DNA of 64,000 bases from Halpernia frigidisoli (GCF_900113805.1 NZ_FOQT01000003.1:248001-312000); one strand, 5' to 3'. Positions 16,462-26,046 are shown, numbered from the stretch's first letter. Made by a program: numbers and translations. Notes: generated by a model not told the origin, from the sequence alone.

Positions 16462-18018
16462 ATGAATATTAAGGTGAACAATAAATTTATTCCCATTATT
16501 TCGGTCTTTATGACCATTTCTCTCGTTGTGTTCACATCGTTCCAATTTTACTGGTTGAAAGGTTATTATAGTGCCTTGGAACAGGAATTCTCAAATAAAG
16601 TTTACAGCGCTTTAGAATCTTCCGCAAAGACCATTAATGAAATTGAGATCAATAAATATCTTAACGAAGATTATAAAAATTTTGGTAAAACAGTCTTAGC
16701 AGGTAAAAATCAACCTTCATTAACCACTATTTCACAAGTAGAAGATTCCGCGTCTAGAAGGTCGCTTACTTACACACGAAGTATTTTAGAACAACAAAAT
16801 ATTCCGATTTCTAAAAGGGGCGACAGTTTAAAACTTGCTACTTTGCGCACTGATGAAAATCTCATCAGATTAAAATTAGATTCCACCGAAAGACAACCAC
16901 TCACAACAGATCTTAGCCGTTCATTGGAAAATGGAGATTACACTACTAAGGAGTTTGCGGGAATTGTTGGTAGTAATTTACCGATCAGTAAAAGGGTAAA
17001 TGACCGGGTTTTGGATTCTGTAGTTACTAAAGAATTGAAAATTCGCGGTATTAGCACCCCGATAGGTTTTGCAGTTTTCGATAAAAATGAAAAACCTACC
17101 AAAATTGTTAATTCTCTATTTAAAAAAGAAGAAAAAGACCCTTACAGATATCCACTTTTTACGGATGGCCAAGACCGCACGCTTTTTACCTTAAATCTCG
17201 TTTTTCCGAGAAAAGATTACAGTTTAGCGAGAAATAATTTGCCTATGCTTCTAGGTACTTTTATGAGTTTGCTTACTATTTTGGGCATTTATATTATTTC
17301 CATTAATTACATGATGCGTCAGAAAAAAATCGCGGAAGTAAAAACGGATTTTATCAATAATATGTCACATGAGTTTAAAACGCCTTTGGCAACAATTTCT
17401 GTGGCGACAGATTCCTTGGCTAATGATAAAATTGCGACAAATCCGGAAAAGGTAAAATATTATTCCGCACTCATTAAACAGGAAAATCTGCGGATGAAAA
17501 AACAGGTTGAAAACGTCCTGAACATGTCTAAACTTGAGCGCAACGAAATGGAATTATTTTTAAAGGAAACCGATGTTCGCGCGCTGATTAACAGAATGGC
17601 AGATTCTTTTAAATTAATAGTTGAAAAACGTGATGGCGTTATTGAAAAAGATTTTACAGCGACTAAACATATTTTTAAAATTGACGAATTTCATATGTCC
17701 AATGCATTGATCAATCTGCTTGATAATGCCAATAAATATTCACCTGAAGCGCCAAAAATTAATATTAAAACCAAAAATGAAGGTAATTGGTACGTTATAG
17801 AAATTAAGGATCAAGGAATGGGAATGGAAACCTTGAATAAAGGGAAGATTTTTGAGAAATTTTTTAGAGAAGAAACTGGAAATATCCACAATGTAAAAGG
17901 CCAGGGTTTAGGACTTTCTTATGTTAAAAAAATAATAGAACTTCATAAAGGCCAGATACTTGTAGAGTCTGCAAAAGATCAGGGAAGTACTTTTACCATA
18001 AAACTTCCGATGGTTTAA
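16462..18018 (+). CDS. Sensor histidine kinase
   Basis: A membrane-bound two-component kinase of 518 residues. Two membrane segments (about residues 12-30 and 261-284) enclose a periplasmic sensing region of about 230 residues with no recognisable domain. HisKA follows with the H-box MSHEFKTPLATIS (His near 303), then HATPase_c with N-box LINLLDNANKYSPEAP, DQGMGM and GQGLGLSYVKKI. The layout fits the RprX-type kinases of Bacteroidota, which is an inference. The response-regulator gene follows 101 bases downstream, across a repeat-rich spacer. The signal sensed is unknown. The 233-base region before it contains AT-rich sequence but no clear promoter box. Confidence 0.95.
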   Translation: MNIKVNNKFIPIISVFMTISLVVFTSFQFYWLKGYYSALEQEFSNKVYSALESSAKTINEIEINKYLNEDYKNFGKTVLAGKNQPSLTTISQVEDSASRRSLTYTRSILEQQNIPISKRGDSLKLATLRTDENLIRLKLDSTERQPLTTDLSRSLENGDYTTKEFAGIVGSNLPISKRVNDRVLDSVVTKELKIRGISTPIGFAVFDKNEKPTKIVNSLFKKEEKDPYRYPLFTDGQDRTLFTLNLVFPRKDYSLARNNLPMLLGTFMSLLTILGIYIISINYMMRQKKIAEVKTDFINNMSHEFKTPLATISVATDSLANDKIATNPEKVKYYSALIKQENLRMKKQVENVLNMSKLERNEMELFLKETDVRALINRMADSFKLIVEKRDGVIEKDFTATKHIFKIDEFHMSNALINLLDNANKYSPEAPKINIKTKNEGNWYVIEIKDQGMGMETLNKGKIFEKFFREETGNIHNVKGQGLGLSYVKKIIELHKGQILVESAKDQGSTFTIKLPMV

Positions 18019-18030
18019 AAAAATAATAAT

Positions 18031-18098
18031 AGATGATCGTCGATTAATGATTTCTGAAATCTTAAAATCAATGATCAAGTATCAATAATCGATTATAA
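18031..18098. repeat. AT-rich inverted-repeat mosaic between kinase and regulator genes
   Basis: The words TCGATTA (18040-18046) and TAATCGA (18086-18092) are inverted copies, as are ATGATTT (18047) and AAATCAAT (18065). TGATC and ATCAAT words recur, and ATAATCGATTAT (18085-18096) is itself palindromic. The stretch fills most of the spacer inside an apparent operon. Confidence 0.55.
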
Positions 18099-18119
18099 AA
18101 TTAAAAAAAAATAAAAATT

Positions 18120-18809
18120 ATGAGCAACAGAATACTTTTAGTGGAAGACGACCAAAGTTTTGGTGCCGTTTTAAAGGATTATTTAAGCATTAACGACTTT
18201 GAAGTTACACTCGCTACAGACGGCGAAATGGGCTTAAAGGAATTTACAGAAAATGAATTTGACATCTGCATTTTTGATGTGATGATGCCGAAAAAAGACG
18301 GTTTTTCTTTAGCGGAAGACGTAAAAAAAATTGATAAAAACACTCCGATTATATTTCTTACCGCTAGAAATATGCGTGAGGATATTCTAAAAGGCTATCA
18401 GTTAGGCGCTGATGATTATATCACAAAACCTTTTGATACAGAGCTTTTACTTTATAAAATAAAAGCAATTCTTCAGAGAAGTGCAACTTTGGAAGATGAA
18501 GGCCAGGAACAATTTAAAATCAGTAATATTTATTTTGATTCTATGCTTCGTCAGTTGAAAGTAGGTGATGAAGAATATAAATTATCACCAAAAGAAAATG
18601 AGCTTTTAAAGCTTCTTTGTCTGCACCGTAATGACTTTATGCCGAGAGATTTAGCGCTAAGAAAAATCTGGAAAAAAGAAAATTATTTTACTGCAAGAAG
18701 TATGGATGTTTACATTGCTAAACTTCGTAAATTGCTGAAAGGCGATCCAGGCATGGAAATTATAAATGTTCACGGTGAAGGTTTTAGACTTTTAGTTAAA
18801 AATCAATAA
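18120..18809 (+). CDS. OmpR/PhoB-family response regulator
   Basis: A cytoplasmic DNA-binding regulator of 229 residues. The receiver domain (about 3-120) has the acidic pair EDD at 9-11, the phospho-acceptor Asp53 (IFDVMMPKKDG), a conserved TAR switch segment and Lys103 (ITKPFD). A winged-helix output domain (about 130-226) carries LSPKENELLKLLCLH and RSMDVYIAKLRKLLKGD. It lies downstream of the histidine kinase and is very probably its partner, similar to the RprY type of Bacteroidota. The target genes are unknown. It ends at a bidirectional terminator. Confidence 0.96.
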   Translation: MSNRILLVEDDQSFGAVLKDYLSINDFEVTLATDGEMGLKEFTENEFDICIFDVMMPKKDGFSLAEDVKKIDKNTPIIFLTARNMREDILKGYQLGADDYITKPFDTELLLYKIKAILQRSATLEDEGQEQFKISNIYFDSMLRQLKVGDEEYKLSPKENELLKLLCLHRNDFMPRDLALRKIWKKENYFTARSMDVYIAKLRKLLKGDPGMEIINVHGEGFRLLVKNQ

Positions 18810-18829
18810 TGAGCCTATTTTAAATAAAT

Positions 18830-18863
18830 AAAAAGTCCGAAGAAAATATCTTCGGACTTTTTT
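18830..18863. terminator. Bidirectional terminator between the regulator and SPOR-protein genes
   Basis: An 11-bp or longer stem AAGTCCGAAGA / TCTTCGGACTT has A's on the left and T's on the right, so it serves both converging genes. Confidence 0.92.
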
Positions 18864-18883
18864 CATCTTAAATTCTGCAAAAG

Positions 18884-19417
18884 TTATTTTGCCTCAACAC
18901 AGAAGATCTGGTAGGAGACAAGTCTGGCTTCTTTAAAAACCCTTCTCACACTGTTATAATCTGCTAAAGCGCTTTCCTTGGTAAAATAACTTCCGGCCAT
19001 TATTTTGTAATTTGGTCGCAATGAAGCATCTTTTGTCACCTTCAGCATTGGAAATTTGCTTCTAAAATAAAGCGCCACCTGATTGGCTTCTTCATTACTT
19101 TTAACGGTATTTACCAATATTTTAGTTCCTAAAATTCTTGGATTTTTTCGACATGCTTCAGCAGTGGAGATCGCTCTATCCGGTAAATTTATCCTTGGTG
19201 GAATATAAGTGCCGTTATTTGAATAATCTGAATCACCGGATTTTGTAGTTCTACTGCATTTACCTTCAACGCTTTCGAGCATATCACTTATTTTTTGATC
19301 CATTGAGATCTTCACTGTGTTGCCCGAAATCGTATCAACTTTTACAACTTGCTGAGCTGTGATCAACACCGATGCAAAGAATCCGAAAAACAGAAATAGC
19401 TGCTTAAAACTTTTCAT
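18884..19417 (-). CDS. SPOR domain-containing secreted protein
   Basis: A 177-residue protein with a signal peptide (about 1-21, ending ITAQ). Residues about 100-170 form a SPOR-like peptidoglycan-binding repeat domain (LGTKILVNTVKSNEEANQVA ... VTKDASLRPNYKIMAGSYFT ... SVRRVFKEARLV). SPOR domains usually bind denuded glycan strands at division sites. The middle part includes SCR-type cysteines whose role is unclear. It is divergent from the complex III operon, a neighbourhood I recall as common in Flavobacteriia. The ATG sits 15 bases after a -7 box. Confidence 0.87.
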   Translation of the reverse strand: MKSFKQLFLFFGFFASVLITAQQVVKVDTISGNTVKISMDQKISDMLESVEGKCSRTTKSGDSDYSNNGTYIPPRINLPDRAISTAEACRKNPRILGTKILVNTVKSNEEANQVALYFRSKFPMLKVTKDASLRPNYKIMAGSYFTKESALADYNSVRRVFKEARLVSYQIFCVEAK

Positions 19418-19432
19418 TAATTAATATTTTTG

Positions 19433-19440
19433 CAAATTTA
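19433..19440 (-). promoter_or_regulatory. -7 promoter box for the SPOR gene (TAAATTTG)
   Basis: An exact TAnnTTTG match on the minus strand, 15 bases from the ATG. Confidence 0.6.
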
Positions 19441-19489
19441 AACAAATAAAAAATATACGCACCATTACTATTTAGAACAATTACAAATT

Positions 19490-19533
19490 AGAAAATTATG
19501 TAATAAAACATACACAGTTACTCATAATTTTCT
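19490..19533. promoter_or_regulatory. Inverted repeat in the complex III promoter region, possible operator
   Basis: A perfect 11-bp inverted repeat, AGAAAATTATG (19490-19500) and CATAATTTTCT (19523-19533), has a 22-base spacer. The right arm ends 10 bases before the -7 box at 19544 and so covers the -33 region. The arms are about three helical turns apart. Confidence 0.5.
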
Positions 19534-19543
19534 GTTAAAATAG

Positions 19544-19551
19544 TACTTTTG
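19544..19551 (+). promoter_or_regulatory. -7 promoter box of the alternative complex III operon (TACTTTTG)
   Basis: An exact TAnnTTTG match 49 bases before the actA ATG, in the only intergenic region ahead of the six-gene operon. Confidence 0.7.
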
Positions 19552-19600
19552 CACTATTGAATATACACTTAAATATATTTACTAACTCAAGATTATTTAA

Positions 19601-20986
19601 ATGATTAGTTGGAGAAAGCATTATAAAACTGTATTGATAGCCGTAGGATTATTGCTGTCAACAAGTGCTTCTGTTCACGCCCAAACCGGCGACCCAAGCA
19701 ATGGTGAAAAACTTTTTAAAGCAAATGCGTGCAACTCTTGCCATGCATTAGACAAGCAAGTTGTAGGTCCGGCTTTAGGAGGGATTGTAGCTAAAGTAAA
19801 AACAGACGCAAATGTAGGCCCAGATTGGCTACATAAATGGATAAAGAACAATAAAGAACTTAGAGCTTCTGGTGATAAGTATGCTAACGAAATTTTTGAG
19901 CAGTTCAATAAGACTGAAATGCCTGCTTTCGCAAATCTTTCAGATAAAGATATTGATGATATTTTAGCTTACACTACTAATCCACCTGCAGCTCCTGCAG
20001 CAGATGCAGCAAGTGCAGATGGCGCTGGAGGTACAGATATGAATTCTGTTGCGGCTTTGGAAGCAGCTAAAAATAATGAAGCGGCTTCTAAAATTATCAT
20101 TACAAGTTTAGTCGTCATCGCAGGATTGTTATTTTGGTTATTGTTAAAGCTAAGAACTTTAGTAAATCTTCAAAAATCTCAAGAATTAAATGCGAAGGAT
20201 TCTGCCAAAGCATTTTCGTTTGCTGAATTTTACGATAAATACAGAATGGTCGGGACAGGAATATTATCTGTTTTAGCACTTATTGCTTTCTACGGAGTCT
20301 GGAACTGGCTAATGTGGATCGGGGTTTACAAAGGTTATAAGCCAGAGCAGCCAATTTATTTCTCTCACAGAATTCACGCAGGTGTAAACAAAATTGACTG
20401 TCAGCTTTGTCACTCATCAGCAAAATATGGTAAAGTTTCTGAAATACCTTCTCTGAATGTTTGTATGAACTGTCACAAAATGATCCCTGAATATAAAGGG
20501 AAATATCTTGAACCAGGAAAAGACAAAGCATTCTATGATGGTGAGATCCAAAAAATATATGAGCACGTTGGTTGGGATAAAGAGAAAATGGCTTATACAG
20601 GGAAAACAAGCCCTGTACAATGGACAAGAATCCATAACATGCCGGATTTTGTTTACTTTAATCACGCACAGCACGTTGTAGCAGGAGAACATGCGATCAT
20701 CGATGGTTTCAACAAAAAACATCCGAAAAAAGATGATCAGATCGATGTTGTTTGTAAAGCGTGTCACGGAAAAATCGATACGATGAATGTCGTGCAGATG
20801 GCCAATGATTTCACAATGGGATGGTGTATAGAATGCCACAGAACAACAGAGATAGACATGAAGAACGGTTATAATAAAACTTACTTTAAAAACCTTCATG
20901 AGAAACTTAAAAAACAATTCGGTTCCGGTGCGAAAATCACTGTTGCAGCAATTGGAGGTTTAGAGTGTGGTAAATGTCATTATTAA
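19601..20986 (+). CDS. actA: Alternative complex III subunit A, multiheme cytochrome c
   Basis: This is the periplasmic multiheme subunit of the quinol:cytochrome c oxidoreductase that replaces bc1 in many Bacteroidota. After a signal peptide (about 1-28) comes a monoheme cytochrome c domain (ACNSCHALDKQVVGPALGG, heme Cys near 42-45). An Ala-rich linker and two membrane segments follow (about 160-182 and 215-240), then a pentaheme region with CQLCH, CMNCH, CKACH, CIECH and CGKCH. That makes six CxxCH motifs in 461 residues. The N-terminal monoheme domain fused ahead of the pentaheme part is the form I recall from Flavobacteriia. It is the first gene of actABCDEF. Confidence 0.95.
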   Translation: MISWRKHYKTVLIAVGLLLSTSASVHAQTGDPSNGEKLFKANACNSCHALDKQVVGPALGGIVAKVKTDANVGPDWLHKWIKNNKELRASGDKYANEIFEQFNKTEMPAFANLSDKDIDDILAYTTNPPAAPAADAASADGAGGTDMNSVAALEAAKNNEAASKIIITSLVVIAGLLFWLLLKLRTLVNLQKSQELNAKDSAKAFSFAEFYDKYRMVGTGILSVLALIAFYGVWNWLMWIGVYKGYKPEQPIYFSHRIHAGVNKIDCQLCHSSAKYGKVSEIPSLNVCMNCHKMIPEYKGKYLEPGKDKAFYDGEIQKIYEHVGWDKEKMAYTGKTSPVQWTRIHNMPDFVYFNHAQHVVAGEHAIIDGFNKKHPKKDDQIDVVCKACHGKIDTMNVVQMANDFTMGWCIECHRTTEIDMKNGYNKTYFKNLHEKLKKQFGSGAKITVAAIGGLECGKCHY

Positions 20987-21007
20987 TAATAAAAATTAGA
21001 AGTATCA

Positions 21008-24000
21008 ATGGCTTCAAATAAAATACAGTTCAGAAGTATTCACGAACTAAAAGACCAGACGCTGAACGCGAAACTGGCGGCAAAAGAATTTCAGGACGAA
21101 ATACCGGTTGATGACTTTTTGGGTAATGCTGAAAAAATGAATCAGCCAGGAACTTCAAGGAGAGATTTCTTAAAACTTTTAGGTTTCTCTACTGCAGCAG
21201 TAACGCTTGCAGCCTGTGAGGCACCAGTTATTAAAAGTATTCCTTATGTGGTTAAACCACATAATATCATCCCGGGAATTCCTAACTTCTTTGCAACTTC
21301 TTTTTTTAACGGATCTGATTTCGCAAGTGTTTTAGTAAAAACCCGAGAAGGGCGTCCAATTAAAATTGAACCAAATGCACTAGCAGGAGATTTAGGAAAA
21401 ACGAATGCGAGAGCTCAGGCTTCAGTTCTTTCTCTTTATGACAATGATAAAATCAAACAGCCTAAATTAAATGGTAAAGATGACACTTTCGATAGTGTTG
21501 ATTCTTACGTTTTAAAAGGCTTGACAGAATCAATGGGTGCCGGTAAAAAGATAGTAGTGCTATCCCACTCTTTTCCAAGTCCAACGTTCAAGAAATTATT
21601 TGGTGATTTTAAAGTAAAATATCCTACAGCAGAGCTAATAACTTACGACGCTTTACCTCATGCAGCCGCACTGGATGCATCACAAGAGGTTTTTGGTGTT
21701 CGTGCTTTGCCGGTTTATGATCTTTCAAATACAGAACTTGTTGTTTCTTTTCAGGCAGATTTTCTTCAGGAATATTTAGCAGCAAATCTTCAAAGTTCAT
21801 ACGCGAAAGCAAGAAAACCTGGTGAAACTATGCTTCGTCATATTCAGGTTGAATCTAATATGTCTTTGACTGGTGCGAATTCTGATACAAGAATTAGACT
21901 TAAACCAAGTGACGTCAACAAAATTTTAGTTGAAGTTTACAACGGTTTAAACGGTGGAACTTCCAATAAGCAGGCAGCAGAAATAGTAAAAGAATTGCAG
22001 GCAAAAGGATCTAAAGCAGTTGTTTTTGCTGACGGTTCTAAGGCAGCGGTTGTTTTATCTTATTTAATAAATCAAAAATTAGCATCGAGCGCATTTACTG
22101 GTAAAGCAAATATGCTTAAAGAGTTTGATGGTGCAAGATATAATGAATTTTTAGGTTGGCTGAATAGCGGACAGATCGGAACGCTAATTACAAACAATGT
22201 AAATCCGGTTTATTCTTCAAATAAAAAGCAAAGTGATGCTTTTAAAAATACTGTTGCTAAAGTTCCTTACGTTATTTCGTTTTCTGAGAAAAAAGATGAA
22301 ATGTACCAGTTGGCAAAAGCAGTTATTCCGGTAGCACACTGGTTGGAATCTTGGGGTGATATTATGCCTCAGACAGGTAGTTATTCTTTAATTCAACCTA
22401 CAATACAGAAAGTTTACAAACCAAGACAGCTTGAAGAATCTCTTTTAGTCTGGACCAATGGAAAAAGCAGCCCTAAAAATAATTTTTACGATTATCTTAA
22501 AGCCAATGCTACTCCATTGTTAGGTTCTGTTTCTTTTAACAAAGCTTTATACGGTGGATTCAATGAGGTAACAGGCGGCACTGGTCTAACTTACTCAGGT
22601 GGAAATGGTGCACAAGCAGTTTCAGAATTAAGCGGATTTAAATCTTCAAAATACGAACTTGTTCTATATACCAATGCTTCGATAGGCGACGGTGCTCAAG
22701 CGAATAACCCTTGGTTGCAGGAACTTCCAGATGGTATTTCTCGTTTGTCATGGGATAATTACCTTACAGTTTCTCCAAAAGATGCTGAAGAATTAGGCTT
22801 AGATAACGATCTTAATGCGAGAATGCAATTAGATGGTTCACTAGTAGATTTAACGGCTAATGGTGTAAAACTGGAAAATGTTCCTGTTTTTATACAACCT
22901 GGTCAGGCAGACGGATCTTTCGGTCTTGCATTAGGCTACGGAAAAAAATTCTCAGGAAAATCAGCAGAAACTGGTGTGAATGCTTACCCACTTTTTGACG
23001 GTTCAAATCTTGTGATTTCAAATGTAAGTTTATCTAAAGTTGATGGTGTACACGAGTTTGCAGGAATGCAGCTTCAAAACACATTAATGGGTAGATATGA
23101 GATAGCGAAAGAAGTACCTTTAGAAAAATTCTTAAATGTAAAATTTAACGATATTTCAAAAACTGAAGAAGGTGAAATAAGAGGTTGGAATGTTCCATTG
23201 GAACTTCACACAATAAACGAAGCAATGCCAATTGGCAAAATTGACCTTTGGGATGCTTTTGACGATACTGACGGACCACACTTCAATTTGTCTGTTGATC
23301 TTAACTCTTGTACCGGCTGTGGAGCATGTATTATTGCATGTCAGGCAGAAAATAACGTTCCTGTTGTTGGGAAAGCAGAAGTAAGAATGTCTCGCGACAT
23401 GTTTTGGTTAAGAATTGACCGTTACTATTCTGCAAAAGAAAAAATTGAAACAAAAGAAGCTGTTGACAGAGGTTTAAATGTACCTAATTTATATGATATA
23501 TTAATTCAGCCAAACGAAAGTCCTGATGTGATCTTTCAGCCTGTGATGTGTCAGCACTGTAATCACGCTCCTTGTGAGTCAGTTTGCCCTGTTGCAGCGA
23601 CTTCACATGGTAAAGAAGGTCAGAATATGATGGCCTATAACAGATGTATCGGAACAAGATATTGTGCAAATAACTGTCCTTATAAAGTAAGACGATTCAA
23701 CTGGTTCACTTATAATTTAAATGATAAATTTGATTATAACATGAACAATGATCTAGGCAGAATGGTTCTAAATCCTGATGTAGTTGTAAGAACGAGAGGT
23801 GTGATGGAGAAATGCTCAATGTGTATCCAGCAAACTCAGACAGTAATTCTTGAAGCCAAAAAAGCCAATAGAGTCGTAAGCGACGGCCAGTTTCATACAG
23901 CTTGCGAAAGCGCTTGTCCATCAGGTGTATTCTCCTTCGGTGATATGAATGATAAATCTTCAAAAGTAAGATCTCTCTTTAATGAAGACAGAAAATATGT

Positions 24001-24076
24001 ACTTTTGGAAGAGGTGGGAACAAAACCAAATGTGTTTTACCACGCCAAAATAAGAAACAGAAAGGAAAACGTTTAA
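21008..24076 (+). CDS. actB: Alternative complex III subunit B, TAT-variant molybdopterin-oxidoreductase-like iron-sulfur protein
   Basis: A 1022-residue peripheral subunit that carries electrons through iron-sulfur clusters. It has an internal twin-arginine-like signal (SRRDFLKLLGFS, about residues 50-61), placed after a conserved soluble leader as in the TAT-variant family. A molybdopterin-oxidoreductase-like region follows (about 70-740); in characterised complex III this part lacks the cofactor. The C-terminal ferredoxin part has cysteine clusters at about 767 (CTGCGACIIAC), 847 (CQHCNHAPCESVCP), 879 (CIGTRYCANNCP), 936 (CSMC) and 964 (CESACP), enough for four clusters. actC begins 18 bases after the stop. 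Confidence 0.95.
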   Translation: MASNKIQFRSIHELKDQTLNAKLAAKEFQDEIPVDDFLGNAEKMNQPGTSRRDFLKLLGFSTAAVTLAACEAPVIKSIPYVVKPHNIIPGIPNFFATSFFNGSDFASVLVKTREGRPIKIEPNALAGDLGKTNARAQASVLSLYDNDKIKQPKLNGKDDTFDSVDSYVLKGLTESMGAGKKIVVLSHSFPSPTFKKLFGDFKVKYPTAELITYDALPHAAALDASQEVFGVRALPVYDLSNTELVVSFQADFLQEYLAANLQSSYAKARKPGETMLRHIQVESNMSLTGANSDTRIRLKPSDVNKILVEVYNGLNGGTSNKQAAEIVKELQAKGSKAVVFADGSKAAVVLSYLINQKLASSAFTGKANMLKEFDGARYNEFLGWLNSGQIGTLITNNVNPVYSSNKKQSDAFKNTVAKVPYVISFSEKKDEMYQLAKAVIPVAHWLESWGDIMPQTGSYSLIQPTIQKVYKPRQLEESLLVWTNGKSSPKNNFYDYLKANATPLLGSVSFNKALYGGFNEVTGGTGLTYSGGNGAQAVSELSGFKSSKYELVLYTNASIGDGAQANNPWLQELPDGISRLSWDNYLTVSPKDAEELGLDNDLNARMQLDGSLVDLTANGVKLENVPVFIQPGQADGSFGLALGYGKKFSGKSAETGVNAYPLFDGSNLVISNVSLSKVDGVHEFAGMQLQNTLMGRYEIAKEVPLEKFLNVKFNDISKTEEGEIRGWNVPLELHTINEAMPIGKIDLWDAFDDTDGPHFNLSVDLNSCTGCGACIIACQAENNVPVVGKAEVRMSRDMFWLRIDRYYSAKEKIETKEAVDRGLNVPNLYDILIQPNESPDVIFQPVMCQHCNHAPCESVCPVAATSHGKEGQNMMAYNRCIGTRYCANNCPYKVRRFNWFTYNLNDKFDYNMNNDLGRMVLNPDVVVRTRGVMEKCSMCIQQTQTVILEAKKANRVVSDGQFHTACESACPSGVFSFGDMNDKSSKVRSLFNEDRKYVLLEEVGTKPNVFYHAKIRNRKENV

Positions 24077-24094
24077 AAAATAAATAGGTAAAAA

Positions 24095-25492
24095 ATGTCA
24101 GGACATTACGAAGCTCCGATAAGGGAACCTTTAATTATTGGTCACAAAACTTATCACGATATTTCAAATGATATCGCCAGACCTATAGAAGAAAGAGCAG
24201 GAAAACTGTGGTGGGTTTCCATCTATGTTGCTTTAGTACTTTTCATTTATGGCTTCGGCTGTATCGCTTATACTATAGGTACAGGAATTGGTGCGTGGGG
24301 ACTAAACAGAACGATCAACTGGGGTTGGGATATTACTAACTTCGTATGGTGGGTAGGTATTGGTCACGCGGGAACATTAATATCCGCTGTGCTTTTATTA
24401 TTTAGACAAAGATGGAGAATGTCTGTAAACAGATCTGCGGAAGCAATGACGATTTTTGCTGTTGTACAGGCCGCTATCTTTCCGGTAATTCACATGGGTA
24501 GAGTATGGGTTGGCTACTGGGTTTTCCCTTTACCAAATCAGTTTGGCTCAGTTTGGCCGAATTTTAACTCTCCGTTACTTTGGGACGTATTTGCAATTTC
24601 CACTTACTTTTCAGTATCTACAGTTTTCTGGTTTATGGGATTAATTCCCGATTTTGCAATGATCAGGGACCGTGCAAAAACTCCTTGGACAAAAAAAATA
24701 TACACCTTTCTATCATTTGGATGGGGCGGAAAAGCAAAACACTGGCAAAGATTTGAGGAACTTTCCTTAGTTCTTGCAGGTTTAGCAACTCCACTTGTAT
24801 TTTCTGTACACACTACGGTATCTTTTGACTTTGCTACTTCAGTAATAAAAGGTTGGCACTCTACAATTTATCCACCTTACTTCGTGGCAGGAGCAATTTT
24901 CTCTGGATTTGCAATGGTTCAAACACTATTGTTAGTTGCCAGAAAAGTTTGTCATCTAGAAGAATATATTACGATCTACCATATTGAAATAATGAATATT
25001 GTAATCATTCTAACAGGCGGTATGGTAACCGTGGCTTATGGAACAGAATATTTTATTGGCTGGTATTCAGGATCTAGATTTGAAGATTTCACTTATCTAT
25101 CTCCAGGCGCAGCAACAGGGCCTTATTGGTGGGCTTTTTGGGCCTTGATATCATGTAACTTAATTATTCCTGCAGCATTTTGGTTTAAAAAAGTACGTAC
25201 AAATATTACAGCAACTTTTATTATTGCTTTAATTATTAATATAGGAATGTGGTTCGAGAGATTCGACATTATCGTAATTAACTTATCACGTGATTATTTA
25301 CCTTCATCCTGGACGATGTTTAAACCTACAATTATCGATGTTGGCGTCTATTTAGGAACTATTGGCTTTTTCTCTGTTTTATTCTTACTATATGCAAGAA
25401 CATTCCCTGTAATTGCACAGGCAGAGTTAAAAACAATTTTGAAAATTTCAGGTAAAACTTATAAAGCAAAAGAAGGAGATGAGCACCATTAA
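24095..25492 (+). CDS. actC: Alternative complex III subunit C, NrfD-like membrane protein
   Basis: A polytopic membrane protein of 465 residues with about ten hydrophobic segments, related to NrfD/PsrC. In complex III it forms the quinol-binding membrane module beside ActB. Typical stretches include GWDITNFVWWVGIGHAGTLI, LLFRQRWRMSVNRSAEAMT and SVHTTVSFDFATS. Its last 14 bases overlap the start of actD in another frame, which suggests translational coupling. Its paralogue actF lies three genes downstream. Confidence 0.96.
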   Translation: MSGHYEAPIREPLIIGHKTYHDISNDIARPIEERAGKLWWVSIYVALVLFIYGFGCIAYTIGTGIGAWGLNRTINWGWDITNFVWWVGIGHAGTLISAVLLLFRQRWRMSVNRSAEAMTIFAVVQAAIFPVIHMGRVWVGYWVFPLPNQFGSVWPNFNSPLLWDVFAISTYFSVSTVFWFMGLIPDFAMIRDRAKTPWTKKIYTFLSFGWGGKAKHWQRFEELSLVLAGLATPLVFSVHTTVSFDFATSVIKGWHSTIYPPYFVAGAIFSGFAMVQTLLLVARKVCHLEEYITIYHIEIMNIVIILTGGMVTVAYGTEYFIGWYSGSRFEDFTYLSPGAATGPYWWAFWALISCNLIIPAAFWFKKVRTNITATFIIALIINIGMWFERFDIIVINLSRDYLPSSWTMFKPTIIDVGVYLGTIGFFSVLFLLYARTFPVIAQAELKTILKISGKTYKAKEGDEHH

Positions 25493-26000
25493 AAAAATAT
25501 TTGGCCTTTATGGCGACGATGATGATTTGATGAATGGCGTAAAAGCTTTCAATGCAAAAGGTATTGCAATTGCCGAAGTCTATACTCCATTTCCGGTTCA
25601 CGGGCTTGACAAAGCTTTGGGTCTTAAAAAAACAAGAATTTCTGATGCAGCATTTATTTACGCTGTTTACGGCGTTACGCTGGGAAGTCTTCTTACCTGG
25701 TATGTTATGAATTTTGACTGGCCTCAGGATATTGGTGGTAAACCTTCATTTTCATGGTTTACAAACATGCCGGCGTTTGTTGTTCCGATGTTTGAACTTA
25801 TGGTTTTTTGCGCTGCACACATGATGTCGCTTACATTTCTGATTAGAAATAAAATGTACCCATTTTGTCCACCTCAAAATCCTGATCCACGAACTACTGA
25901 TGATAAATTTATGATAGAATTTCTCTCCGATGATGTGGAATCAATCAAACAGCTTCTGGTAGAAACCGGTGTAGAAGAAATTACGATAAAAGATGCTTAA
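25479..26000 (+). CDS. actD: Alternative complex III subunit D (DUF3341)
   Basis: A 173-residue membrane subunit with two hydrophobic segments (about 59-82 and 99-124) after a soluble alpha/beta-type domain. The DUF3341 hallmarks are GLYGDDDDLMNGVKAF, PFPVHGLDKALGLKKTR and CPPQNPDPRTTDDKF. Its role in the complex is structural or proton-related and is not firmly known. The ATG overlaps the end of actC. It is followed by a 46-base gap and actE. Confidence 0.95.
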   Translation: MSTIKKIFGLYGDDDDLMNGVKAFNAKGIAIAEVYTPFPVHGLDKALGLKKTRISDAAFIYAVYGVTLGSLLTWYVMNFDWPQDIGGKPSFSWFTNMPAFVVPMFELMVFCAAHMMSLTFLIRNKMYPFCPPQNPDPRTTDDKFMIEFLSDDVESIKQLLVETGVEEITIKDA

Positions 26001-26046
26001 TTTAATGATTTATTTAAACATTAATTAAGTAAAAAATAAATTTCAA

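Noticed and set aside
20280-20917. Overlapping minus-strand frames inside actA
   Set aside because: They are antisense to the multiheme cytochrome region whose CxxCH motifs are intact.
24604-24813. Possible nested gene opposite actC
   Set aside because: Short, without promoter box, and antisense to a certain gene.
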